Part shown: piece after piece, positions 11,395-23,179 of the stretch
Layout of the letters: the number at the start of each line of letters is the position of its first letter
Numbering within the stretch: the stretch's first letter is position 1
Source of the DNA: Anaeromyces robustus
Taxonomy: Eukaryota > Neocallimastigomycota > Neocallimastigomycetes > Neocallimastigales > Neocallimastigaceae
Length of the DNA: 64,000 bases
NCBI GenBank assembly: GCA_002104895.1
Contig: MCFG01000034.1
Location: forward strand, 114,501 to 178,500
Direction: 5' to 3'
Translations under genes and position numbers: made by a program
The notes under the pieces: model-generated
What the model was told of the DNA's origin: nothing
The model's input: the letters and a program-made list of their open reading frames with translations, nothing else
Databases searched by the model: none

Positions 11395-12096
11395 ATTATT
11401 TATTTATTTATTAATTTATTTATTTATTTATTTATTTATTTATTTTTGTATTCATTTTATTATGGTGATTTTCTATTATTAATACAATTATTCCATATAT
11501 ACTATATATTTTATTTTTTCATTTATTATTTATTAAATTTTAACAAATTTTCCTAATCTGGAGAATTAATTTAAAAAATTTTATTTAATAATTAATTACT
11601 CATTATATAACTTTTTTTTTTACTATTGTTGAAATTGTTATCGTTGTAAATAGGTTAACTTTTTTGTATGTATTATAATACTTTTTTTGAAATCTGAATT
11701 GATGATGTCAGAATACAGAAAAAAATCCTGAAAATAATATTTAAATAATGTTTAATTAAATTTTTTATTGTTCAATTTGGATTGTTTTTATATAAAATTT
11801 AATGATAATATATTTTTTATACTCAATTGTATTTTAATTTTTCTTTACATTATTATCAAGCCATAACAAGAATAAACACTGATGTAATTTTCTTTTTTTT
11901 GTAATTTCATAATTATTAAAATAAAAAGAAAAAATTCTTTATTATTATATAAAATTTATTATTAAAAATATAAAACTACCAATTTATATTCTCTGTTACA
12001 ATAAATGACTACTTAATTACATTACTATGAAATAAACTTTTGAAAAAGAGCATTTTGAATCTGTGGCAATGTAACGGAACTCACAATTAGTAAAAT

Positions 12097-12158
12097 AGTA
12101 ACCATGGTCTAGTGGTTAGATACTATGACCATCAAGCTGGACTCTCTGGGTTTGACTC
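12097..12158 (+). repeat. tRNA-like repeat, right-arm copy
   Basis: Contains the A-box TGGTCTAGTGG and a B-box changed to GGGTTTGACTC. Mirror of 9320-9381; related to 5576-5643. Confidence 0.55.
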
Positions 12159-12779
12159 AAAAAATTATTTATTAAAATTTTCTAGATATTTCTTAATAAA
12201 GAAATTACTGGAATTTAATTGATAAAAATCTAATCGATTAAATCTTAAACTTTCTAGTTTTATTTATTATTTCATATCTTTTTCTATTCTATGAGATTTA
12301 TTTTACATCAAAAAAATCTAAGTTTCAAGAACTTTTTATATTTTTTTTTATTAAGAAAACTATTTTTCCTTAAAAAATATAAATAGGTGTAAATTTTTGA
12401 AATAAATTTTTTTCTTTGCATTTTTATTAAATAAATAATTAATTAATTAATATGTAATTTGAAATATTACAATAACTGATAAATAATTAATATTTTTATA
12501 ACTGAATAAAATTAATAAAACATATTCAAATAAAATAAATTTTAAATTACTTATTGTGTTTACGGACTTATTGTGTCAATATTTATAAAATGATTTCTCT
12601 TTCGGTAACATGATATCTTTAGAATTGAGATTTTATTTGTTTATACACAATTACACAATCCTTGAATAATCCTTCATAATCTCAAAATGTTTAAATTTTT
12701 CTTGAGATTTGCATAAAAGCCTACATCCGATCTTGAATCCACTGATCTTACTATCCTAACGTCATCAAATTCAAAACTA

Positions 12780-13121
12780 GAATAGTAATATTTCAAGTGG
12801 ATGTGAAAACTACTTATTTATTTTCAGCTTTTATATCCACTAAAGATATTTATGTAATCACTCCATCCATCCAGTAGACAAAGATTAAAGTAAATACTTT
12901 TGGAAATTAATTTAAGCCTTGTATTGACTAAAACTATCCAAGGAAAAAACAATTTCTTAAAAATAATGATTTTCAAAAATTCTTCTAAGAATTGTATATT
13001 TAAAAATCTTCATAATGAAATTACAAATAAAATTTTTGGTATTTACATTGATGATATGATTATCACAGGTAAGATTCAAGAAATTAACAAAAATCATAAA
13101 ATTTTTTTAAACAAAATTTAA
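12780..13121 (+). pseudogene. Copia reverse-transcriptase fragment, right arm
   Basis: Reads QVDVKTTYLFSAF near 12797 and FGIYIDDMIITGKIQEIN near 13037, the substrate-side and catalytic Y-x-D-D motifs of Ty1/copia RT. Stops and frame changes lie between them and no integrase or RNase H remains. It is a decayed fragment captured in the palindrome. Confidence 0.65.
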
Positions 13122-14294
13122 ATGTCAAATTGTGGATTGGAATCAAATAATATAAGAAAAATCTTAATGGCAGCCAATTTTACACTAATACTCGAAAAAA
13201 AAAAAAAAAAACAAATTAACATTTATTTTTATTTTAATAATAAAGTATATAGATACTATAATAAAATATACAAAAATATTTATGGATGAAATTTTACAAA
13301 AGACTATTCATTTATTATAAACTTATATAAATTTATACCAAAACAACAATTAAAAATGGACAATTAAAATTAAAAATACATCAAAATAAAAATTTATTTT
13401 AATCAAGATCTGACCCAGTCTCATTCAAGATCATGTTTAAAATATAAGAATTAGTTTGGAATATATTAGTATAGAAGAGGAATTTAATCAATGTTCTAAA
13501 CAAAAAATATAATCTGAATACAAATGACAAAATAAAGCTTAATAGTGGAATGTCAAAATACAAAGAAAAAATATATTAAAAAAAATAATTAATAAAAGTA
13601 AAATAAAATCTTTTTTATATATTTTTTTGTTAATGTATTTTAAATTTCATCATATTAATTATTCTTTATTAATATCAAGCCACGATTAATGGAAATATAA
13701 ATGTAGTTTTCGTTTTTTATAAACATCAGTAATTTTTCTTAATTAAAAATCATTTTTATTATTAAATAAAGTTTATAATTAATTAAAATGTTATTGTAAT
13801 ATTTTGTATTTTTTAATAATAATAATAATAATTAAAAATTTTAATTAATTTTTAAAATTTTAAATAATTTTTTATTTTAAATAATTTTTTGGTAAGTATT
13901 AATATTAATATTTTTTGTTCTAGGATTAATTATAAATAAATAATATTATATTTTTATTATATTTTATTTATTATTGAATGATATAAATAATTAAAAATTC
14001 TATAAATTTCAATATAGTTTTCATATATTATTTTATATTTTAATGTATATAGAAAAATGTTCATTTAAAAACATTTTTTATTCTATTCTATTTTGGAAAT
14101 CCCTTACTATTCTTAATGTTATTAAAAAAATTAGAAATAAGAAAACTATTTTCTATATCTATGAAAAAAAAGTATAAAAGGAAGGAAATTTAATCGAAAA
14201 AAATTTAAAAAACAAAAATATTTGTTCTTCATTAAGAATAAAAAATAAATAAATTAAAAAAAGAAAAATAAATTTAAAAAAATTAAATTGAAAA
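13122..14294. other. Right-arm intergenic DNA upstream of the peptide gene
   Basis: Mirror of 7034-8261 with an extra ~190 bp near 13441-13630. The final ~200 bp before the ATG, including aagtataaaaggaaggaaat near 14170 (TATA-like tataaaag about 120 nt before the start), are shared between arms and probably carry the promoter. Confidence 0.5.
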
Positions 14295-14531
14295 ATGCGT
14301 TTCAACACTGAATTACTTTTATCTTTATTAGCTACTGTACTTCTTTTCGGAACTTCTGAAGCTGTACCAAATGGCTATCACTGCGGCTATAATGATTATG
14401 GTACATGTCAAAACTATAGAGGTGGTTGTAATCCAGGTTACGTTAGACTTTATGGAAGTAGCGGAAAAAGTTGTGATGATGGATATTGTTGTATGAGTGT
14501 AGATGATCCTAGAGCTGTTGGAAGAAAGTAA
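14295..14531 (+). CDS. Secreted six-cysteine defensin-like peptide, right copy
   Basis: Same 78-residue protein as the left-arm copy, apparently identical in nucleotides. Signal peptide residues 1-23; cysteines in C-x7-C-x6-C-x14-C-x4-CC. A TATA-like tataaaag lies about 120 nt upstream. Just after the stop, agagctgttgga repeats the last codons, a small local duplication present in both arms. The two copies point away from the palindrome centre. Identity of the coding part despite indels in the flanks suggests recent duplication, gene conversion between the arms, or purifying selection. Confidence 0.75.
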   Translation: MRFNTELLLSLLATVLLFGTSEAVPNGYHCGYNDYGTCQNYRGGCNPGYVRLYGSSGKSCDDGYCCMSVDDPRAVGRK

Positions 14532-14767
14532 TTCTATAGAGCTGTTGGATAGATAACTAAATATATATAAATAAATATATAAACAATTTATAACAAATAT
14601 GTTAATAAAATAAACAAAATAAATGTAAAATGTATACAAGTTTAGCAAAATAAAAAATTTTTAAAATGAATATAAAATATATGTATACAAATTCACCAAA
14701 ATAGAATATTTTTAAAATGTATGCAAGTGCAACATAAATAAATAAAATATCTAAAAGTTTAACAAAA

Positions 14768-15095
14768 ATGAAAAACTTTAATTTAAAAAATAATTTTTTA
14801 AGATTTTTGTATTTTATTATTATTCATTATTCATTATTCATTATTCATTATTCATTATTCATTATTCATTATTCATTATTCATTATTCATTATTCATTAT
14901 TCATTATTCATTATTCATTATTCATTATTCATTATTCATTATTCATTATTCATTATTATTAGTATTTTTTTTTATTATTGTTTAATTCTAATTCATGATT
15001 TAAAATCAAGATATGAATATAATTTATTAAAATATGGATTGGAAATTTATTTCGATATTATGTCAACGTCTATAATTGAGAAATCAAAAGTTTAA
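14768..15095 (+). pseudogene. Right-arm counterpart of the small ORF, frame broken
   Basis: Starts MKNFNLKNNF like the left copy, but the expanded 7-bp repeat (14818-14956) shifts the frame and it stops at about 14962. The tail equivalent to DLKSRYEYNLLKYGLEIYF is still readable in another frame near 15000-15090. This argues against a required protein. Confidence 0.3.
14818..14956. repeat. 7-bp minisatellite, right arm
   Basis: About 20 copies of tattcat, against eight to nine in the left arm. Confidence 0.95.
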
Positions 15096-15482
15096 ATATA
15101 TCATTTTTTCTTATTTCATATTTTTTTTTCTTTTTGTGTTAATATATTATTTTTTTATTGTCCTAAAATTATATCAAAATAGATTTAGATTATAATTTAT
15201 ATATATAATGATTTTTATTAAAATCAAATCAAATCAAAAAAATAAAAAATAAAAAATAAAACAACTATTTATTTATTTATTTTTTTATTTTTTTTATTTT
15301 TTCATTTATTAATTCATTTATTTATTTTAATAATCATTTATTAAAAAAATATTTAATAAAAATTACAATGATAAGGTAGGATACAGAATACAGGATACTT
15401 TATTCAAGTATCAATAAATGATGTTTCACTGGTAAATGAATGAGTGAAGTCAGAAGTTTAAATACTTCATTACTTTTTTATT

Positions 15483-16270
15483 ATATATAACAATTATTTT
15501 ATAAAATCTAATATATAATATATCTGTCTGTTACTATTGTTCCAGTCAAACATTGGAAAGAAATAATTATTGTTATAACAGGCGGCCACAGAAAATATGC
15601 AAATTCTTAACTCTGTAAAATAAATAACAGGAGGAGCTCATTTGCATTACCATTACCGTCCTATATAATTTAACAATAATAATAAAAGAATAAAAATAAT
15701 TAAGAAAATAAAGAAAATTTTTAAATTGTTTAAAATTTACTAAATAATTACTTAGATATATTACCATTTATTTTAATTATATATTATATTGTATTTTATT
15801 ATTATCATTATTTTTATTGTTAAAAATTTTATTGAAATAAATTTTGATTGGTAAAACAATACACTATATTATATACCAAATAGTTTAAAAAAAATGTATT
15901 TATTATTAAATTAAATATACTAGACACAATATTAAAATAAAGAAAATCTTTAAATACTTAAACATATATATATAATTATTATTTCTATTTTTAAATAAAA
16001 GAAAATCTTTAAATACTTAAACACACATATATATATATAATTATTATTTCTATTTTTAAATAAAAGAAAATCTTTAAATACTTAAACATATATATATATA
16101 TATATATATATAATTATTATTTCTATTTTAATAATATGAAATTAATAATAGAATATTGTAGCATAATAAATTAAATATAATTAAAAATAAAAAAAAAGGA
16201 AGACAGTTATAACAATAATAATCTATAATATATTTATTATTATTAAAATTTTGACACACTCTAAATAAAA
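15483..16270. other. Intergenic DNA with an exon-like patch
   Basis: A less AT-rich patch at about 15490-15650 on the minus strand has a possible acceptor (tattttacag) followed by an open frame with CIFSVAACYNNNYFFPMF, ending at a stop near 15490. I do not recognise it; it may be a dead exon. Positions 15948-16125 hold three copies of a ~69-bp unit starting aaagaaaatctttaaatact. Confidence 0.35.
15948..16125. repeat. ~69-bp tandem repeat, three copies
   Basis: Each copy has aaagaaaatctttaaatact, then acatatatat of variable length, then aattattatttctattttt. Confidence 0.85.
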
Positions 16271-16445
16271 AAAAAATTGGACATAAAACGGATTAATTAA
16301 AATCATCTTTATAAAAAACTTTAATTCTTTATGATTAATTATTTATAATTAAATAAAAAATAAAATAATTAAAGTTTTTATATAAATTATTTTAATCCTT
16401 GTTAAAAAGAATAATGTCTTTTTTTTTATAATTTATGTCCAATTT
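16271..16445. mobile_element. Foldback (MITE-like) element
   Basis: Outer arms aaaattggacataaa and tttatgtccaattttt, and inner arms cggattaattaaaat...aaaaactttaatt pairing with aattaaagtttttata...attttaatccttg, give a nearly complete ~175-bp hairpin. No coding content. Confidence 0.6.
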
Positions 16446-16789
16446 TTAATAATATAATTTTTTATTGAATAAAAAATTATTAAATCATAAAAAAAATATA
16501 TATATATTCTATAAATATTTTAATGTAAATAATTTAAAATTTTAAAGTTTTACATTTTTTATTTAGAATTAATTAATTTTTAATGATTTTTTTAATATAT
16601 AATAATTTGGTCCAAAATTATTATATAACTTTATATATATATATATATTAAAAATATATATATATATAAAGTTGATTTCTTACCTTTTTTTCTTGATATA
16701 TTTATTAAATAGTTTTAATATTATTTTTCTTACCCTTTTTGTTTTTTATTTTATTTTTTATAAAATTATATTAAATATTTAAATATTTA

Positions 16790-18874
16790 TTAAATATTTA
16801 AATATTTAAGCATTTGCTTTTTTAATGATTCTGGATAATTGGGTGATACTAATTGATCAATAATTTCTGAATCAAGTTCTTCAAATTTTACAGTTTTCCA
16901 ATCTTCTTTTGGTATTACTTGCCACCATAGCTTTTTATCAATACCATAATCACGATCAATCATAAATGAATAACATATAGGATGTTTCCAAACTTGTGTT
17001 GGAATTTCACGTTTCATATCATTGATATATTTTTTAAAACCTATGTCATTATTCTTTGATGTTATTCTTTCATTCCAATAATCATAATTAAAATTATACT
17101 CATAACCATTTTCATATGATAGAGGGAAAGTAGAATTTACAGAATTATACTTTTTCTTAGAACCATAAATATATTGATGATTTTTAATACGATTAATAAT
17201 ATCCTTTTTAATTGTTTCTTCTGATTTTTTACCATAGGATTGGAAATGTGAATAAGAACTTATTTTATTATAAAATTGGTCAATAGTAGGTAAAAAACTA
17301 CTTAAATGCCAACCACTATTCCATATTGTAGCTTTTTTCTTTCCTTTTAATTCTGGAACTTTTGATGTATCAAATCTCAAATATTCTCCAATATAACCTT
17401 TTCCCTTTTTCAAATCATTTGTATTATCGGTATAAGTATATCCTTGATATATATCAAAATTAGGATCAAGTAAAGGATCTGAATAAGATGATACTGAATC
17501 TCTTTTATTATAGTTTTTACGTTCATTTAATTGACCAAGAGAACGTCTAGCATCAAATATTGAAAGATTAGGATGTGCAACGGTACCAACTTTACTATTT
17601 TGAATGATATTAAAAGAATATTCATGGAACCAACTTAAAAAACTAATAGAATAATTTCTTGAATAATCAACATTATATTCACCTTTTCCATTAACAGTAA
17701 CATTCATATTTGGATTAATGAAATAACTATCAACATTACCATTTTTAAATGATTTTGGTCCTCCTCCAATACCAGCTTGTAAATGTTCCCATCCTCCACA
17801 TTTCTTTAAACGAGAAAGAACATGAGCTTTTGGCATTTCATCTAAATCACCATGCATAAATAAATCACCATGACGTGCATGAACTGATCTTAAACCTTTT
17901 TCAATCACAGTTCTTCTTGCTAAATGTTCTTTTGGGAAACCTTTTCCTCTACCATTATCTTCATCAACAATAATTTTAACAGGTAAAGGTATTAATTTAT
18001 CTTTAAATTTATCATAACGATCAGTTTCTAAAAGTGTACGTGTGAAATATAATGGTTTTGGATTACCAGAAAATGTTGTATTAGATTCATATATTACAAA
18101 ATAGTCAATAATATCATAATATTCTGAAAGATATAAATCTAATAAATCATATTCAGCATTAAATAAGATAAAACTGAATAATCTTCTTCTTCTTGGATCT
18201 GGAACTTCATCCATTCTACTATTTATAACATTATTATAATATTTTTTATCAGTTATATTTTCAGTATTTTCTCCAGTGTATCCATAATCAAATGGATGAT
18301 ATTTATTTTCAACAAGTTCTTTAACCGATTGATTACCATAAAGAATAGTTTCATTCTTTTTTTCCCATTCTTTCCATTTTTCTAATTGATTTGATATAGT
18401 ATTTAAAGGCATAACATAGGGTAAATCTTTTCCATTATTCTTTTCAAAATTAGCAATTTGAAGACTACTTTTTTCACAAACGGGATTAATATCATTATCT
18501 GCATGTTTTACTGGTTGTAAATATGGACAAGGTGGGGTATATAATTTCCAATCTTCTACTTTAGCTTCAACATCATTGTTGAATCCCATAGTATAAATAC
18601 CATCTAAAACATTTACATTAAGATCAACCCCATATTTATCTAATCTTGGCTTGGCTTTAATTAATATTTTTTCTCCTTCATTATCTTTTATTATTATTTT
18701 TTCCTCTACTAATATTTCATTTTCTTTTTTAAGTATTGAAAAAGAAGCAATACCTAAACTAACTATCGTTAATACTAATAATGAGTATTTTATAATTTTT
18801 TGTTTTTTTAATTGTGGTGGTTTTTTAACAATTGAAGGATTATCGATTAATTGATATTCCTGTGTAAATGACAT
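16790..18874 (-). CDS. GT17-family N-acetylglucosaminyltransferase-like protein
   Basis: A single-exon 694-residue protein. Residues ~29-47 form one hydrophobic segment after a short basic cytosolic tail, as in type II Golgi glycosyltransferases. The region from about residue 230 reads FSFILFNAEYDLLDLYLSEY, VIYESNTTFSGNPKPLYF and GDLDEMPK (about residue 340), which are the hallmarks of family GT17 (beta-1,4-mannosyl-glycoprotein 4-beta-N-acetylglucosaminyltransferase, MGAT3-like), including the D-x-D-E metal/sugar-nucleotide site. The known animal enzyme adds bisecting GlcNAc to N-glycans; the fungal substrate is not known. It is longer than animal MGAT3 by an N-terminal ~200-residue stem and by insertions. 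The start is the only ATG ahead of the membrane segment. Confidence 0.85.
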   Translation of the reverse strand: MSFTQEYQLIDNPSIVKKPPQLKKQKIIKYSLLVLTIVSLGIASFSILKKENEILVEEKIIIKDNEGEKILIKAKPRLDKYGVDLNVNVLDGIYTMGFNNDVEAKVEDWKLYTPPCPYLQPVKHADNDINPVCEKSSLQIANFEKNNGKDLPYVMPLNTISNQLEKWKEWEKKNETILYGNQSVKELVENKYHPFDYGYTGENTENITDKKYYNNVINSRMDEVPDPRRRRLFSFILFNAEYDLLDLYLSEYYDIIDYFVIYESNTTFSGNPKPLYFTRTLLETDRYDKFKDKLIPLPVKIIVDEDNGRGKGFPKEHLARRTVIEKGLRSVHARHGDLFMHGDLDEMPKAHVLSRLKKCGGWEHLQAGIGGGPKSFKNGNVDSYFINPNMNVTVNGKGEYNVDYSRNYSISFLSWFHEYSFNIIQNSKVGTVAHPNLSIFDARRSLGQLNERKNYNKRDSVSSYSDPLLDPNFDIYQGYTYTDNTNDLKKGKGYIGEYLRFDTSKVPELKGKKKATIWNSGWHLSSFLPTIDQFYNKISSYSHFQSYGKKSEETIKKDIINRIKNHQYIYGSKKKYNSVNSTFPLSYENGYEYNFNYDYWNERITSKNNDIGFKKYINDMKREIPTQVWKHPICYSFMIDRDYGIDKKLWWQVIPKEDWKTVKFEELDSEIIDQLVSPNYPESLKKQMLKYLNI

Positions 18875-19126
18875 ATTGTTTTATTTTTACTTCTAATTTT
18901 ATAAAAATTTTTTTATATAATTTGTTTTACTGTTATTTACAAATATTTTATGATTTTATGTCTATATATTGAGGTTTTTTTTATTAATATTTATAAATAT
19001 TTTATGATTTTATATTTATACTTATATTTATATTTATATTATATTTTTATTTTTATTTTTATTTATATTTATGTTTATATTTATGTTTATGTTTATATTT
19101 AATCATATCATTTAATATGAAAAATA

Positions 19127-19181
<55 letters not shown>

Positions 19182-22100
19182 AATAGTTTTTTTTTTTTTT
19201 TTTTTTTTATAAAAAATCCATTTTGTACCTTTTTTGTTAATTTATATATTTTTCATTTTATACTATATAATATTTGCATTAGGTAAATATTTTAATAAAT
19301 ATAAATTTTATTTGGATTATAATAATTAAGGAGTTATTATATATTGTACATATATATTGTAATATATATTATAGTTTTATATACTTATGGAATATTAATT
19401 AACAGAATATAATTCTTTTTTTCTTTTAAGCTTATTATTTGGTTTTATTTTTTTTTTCTTTTTGTTTAAATGCTTTTACTTAAGCCAATCAAATAAAATT
19501 ATAATATATATCCACGGTTATCATAACAATATAAATTTAAAAAAAAAAAAAAAAAGATTAATCCTTTTTTTTTTTTTTAAAAAATAAGATTTTCAAGTAT
19601 TTCAAATATTTTACCAAAAATATATATATATTATAAAATAAAATTTTAATCCAGTTAATATATTATAAATATTTATATATATAATATAATCAAGAATATT
19701 CTAATAATATATTAACAATATAAAAATATTATATTATTAATATATTAATTCTAAATATTAATAAATCATATTAATATTATATTAATTATTTTTTAATTAA
19801 TAAAATTTACTTATAATATCTTTTTTGCATTTTTAAAGATTTGAAAATTCTAAAAAAAAGAATTAATAATATTTAATATTTAATATTTAATATTTAGAGG
19901 GATTCTAATATGTTATATATCTAATAATTTTTATTTATTTATATTTTATATTTAAAAATTTTTATTTTTAATTATTAAACTTTTAGTAATAATGAGAAAT
20001 ACTAAATATATAATTATAAAATAAAGTATTAAAAAAATTATAAATGAAAAATAATAAAAAAAACTGGGAGTGTTGCATTTCTCCAATTTTTACCATGTGG
20101 CATATTTACGAATATAAAAAAAATAGTAGACAAATAAAAAATATAATAAAAATAAATTATATATATGTATAAAACGGAATATTTTAAAATAGAATAATAA
20201 TAAACTTTAGATAATTATATACTATTTTATATATAATAATTGAGATAATAATTAAAACAAGAATAATGAACGGATTAATGTTAAAGGATTACTTTGTTGA
20301 ATATTAATAATTTTTCCATTATAATCAAGAATAAAATTATTATATACTGAAGTAATTATATAATTATATAATAAAAAAGAATTTTAAGAAATTTGATTAA
20401 AATTTCATATACTTGTTTCTAATAATTAATTATTAATGTAATAAATTATTTAAACTTTATTAGTGAATAAATAATAATATATATTTAATAAATATATTAA
20501 ATAATCAATTAAGATCTATTTTTTAAATAATATTTAAATAAATATTATTTGATTCATTATTTATTATAAATGAATAATTCAATAATCTTTAAATAAATTG
20601 TTAAGTCAATATTTGGTTGCTTTACATATTTATGTTATTTAAATTGTTTAAAAATTATTAAAAATTTATGTCTTTAAAATCATCATTAATGAGCCTTTTG
20701 GAGAAATCCAACTTTACTAAATGCAGTTTCTAAAATCCTAAGAATAAGAAAAATTACATTAAAAGAATATTTGTTTTTAATGAATAAATATTAATATATA
20801 TTATTTATTATTTTCATTCAAAAATTTTTATTCTTTTGTTTCATATCATGTGATCAACATATATTATATAATAAAAATAAAGTATATTAATATTTTCTTT
20901 TAATTATTAAAGCGGCATTGCTTGTTATTATAATTTAATTAAGCAAAAATTCAAAAAAAATAATAATTAAAGTTTTGATTATTAAAATATATATGTATAT
21001 ATTATGTTTTAATTTCATCTATATTTTATATTAAAAAATAATATAAATAAAATTGTTTTTAATAAAAAAAGAGGATTCAACAAACTTATATATATATATA
21101 ATTAATATATATATAATTAATTTATAAAAGTTTTTTTTTTATTATTAAAACGAATATATTAGATAAAAACCTTTTGTAGTGGATATTTTATTAAAAATAA
21201 TCATCTTATTCAGGAATTAATTTATATAAATTGAATAACCAAATATATATTTAATCAACCATATATATTAATTGGAATATAAATATATTCATATTTCAAT
21301 TTATATATATTTATATTTATATTTATTTTTATTTTTATATTTATATGTAAAAGGAAAAAATATATAAGAAAATAAAATTAAGAATAAAGACTTTTTTCGA
21401 TTTTACATGGATATATTTCCTATTTTTTATAATTATAATAATTATTTTATGAAAAGAATGTGAACCATTCATTTTATTTATCATCATACCTTTTTAATAA
21501 TTCATCAATTATTGGTTAAAATTTATCATCTTTTTACATTATAAATACTGAAATTATTGCTCTTACAGTCTTTTGATAATATAATTATATAATAATTATT
21601 TAATATTTCACTTACCCAATCTACTATATCAAGAACAATTTCATATTTAAAATTAAATTGGAGAACATTATTTTTGCTTTAGAAAAAAAAAAATAAAATT
21701 AAAATTCAAAACAAAATTTTTTTAAATTAAATTGGAGATTTTTTTTTTATAGGCTTATCATGTGTTATCACATGAATGTATAGAAATTATATTCCTGCCT
21801 TTACCATTTTGGTGCTGACACCCTTAGTATTTTCATATGTTTTATATTTGTACTTAAATCCTAACTAGTCCAGTCTACAAGTTCCACATAGGAACAGTGG
21901 TTACAAAGGAAACTGTCCAATAATAGAGAACCGTTCCCCACGTTATTAGAATTTAGTTCTACTCAAATTCTTAACCTGAAGCAACTAATGAAAAAAACTA
22001 TTATGGTGAAAAACTACTTTACTTAAAATATGTCAAATTAGAAACTTTATGCATACTAAGGATATCCTTTAACGTCCAGGATAAAAACTGGTCGACAAAT

Positions 22101-22923
22101 TGGCGACTAACTGTTTTTTTTTTTTTTCTTTTTAATAAATAAATAAACAATGAGAATAAATTTTAATAAAGAAATAATATATATTTTTTTTTATACATTT
22201 ATCATGTGATATTTCACATGAAATATTATGTCATATATGAATATAGAAAGGGAGATTCAGTTTTTTTTTTATTATATCATGTATTTGTAAATACTTTATA
22301 TTTTATTAATGATCTTACTAAATATTTTAAAAATATAAATTATTCGAAAAATAGTTATAACATCATTAAAATTATGATATTTGATAGAATATGAATATTA
22401 GTATGATAAAAACTGATTAATAATATATATTGGCCTTGTCAATTAGTAAAATATTATAAACACTCTTTCGTTAGATGTTTTTCAATCAATTTTAAATTTT
22501 AATATTAAATTATTAAACTATTACAAATTAATATTATTTTTATTAATAATAATTATTTTTTTATTAAATTATAAAAATAATTTATTCATTAATATACCAT
22601 AAATATTAAATAATAATTTTGTTATTATTTATTTATTTTATTTTATTTTATTTATTATTTATTATTATTATTATTATCTTTACTATTATTATTTTATTTT
22701 ATTTATTATTATTATTATCTTTATTATTATTACTATTTATTATAATTATTATTATTATTTATTATTTATTATTTATTATTATATTATTAAATAATATATT
22801 ATATTATTTATTATTTATTATTATTATTATCTTTACTATTACTATTATTATTATTTATTATTACATATTTTTCTACATTATTATTAAATTTATACTATAA
22901 TGGCATTATTATTATCATTATTA

Positions 22924-22969
<46 letters not shown>

Positions 22970-23037
22970 TATTATTTATTATTTATTATTAATATTATTA
23001 TTATTAATTATTTATTATTATTATTAATATTAATTAA

Positions 23038-23068
<31 letters not shown>

Positions 23069-23136
23069 TATTATTTATTATTTATTATTAATATTATTAT
23101 TATTAATTATTTATTATTATTATTAATATTAATTAA

Positions 23137-23179
<43 letters not shown>

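Larger units (their letters stand above)
11395..15482. repeat. Right arm of giant imperfect palindrome
   Basis: Inverted counterpart of 5896-10560. It lacks the 506-bp insertion but has about 190 extra bp near 13441-13630 and a longer 7-bp minisatellite. Confidence 0.9.

Noticed and set aside
22619-22900. Hydrophobic 93-codon frame
   Set aside because: Translation of ATT/TTA microsatellite; no non-repetitive residues.
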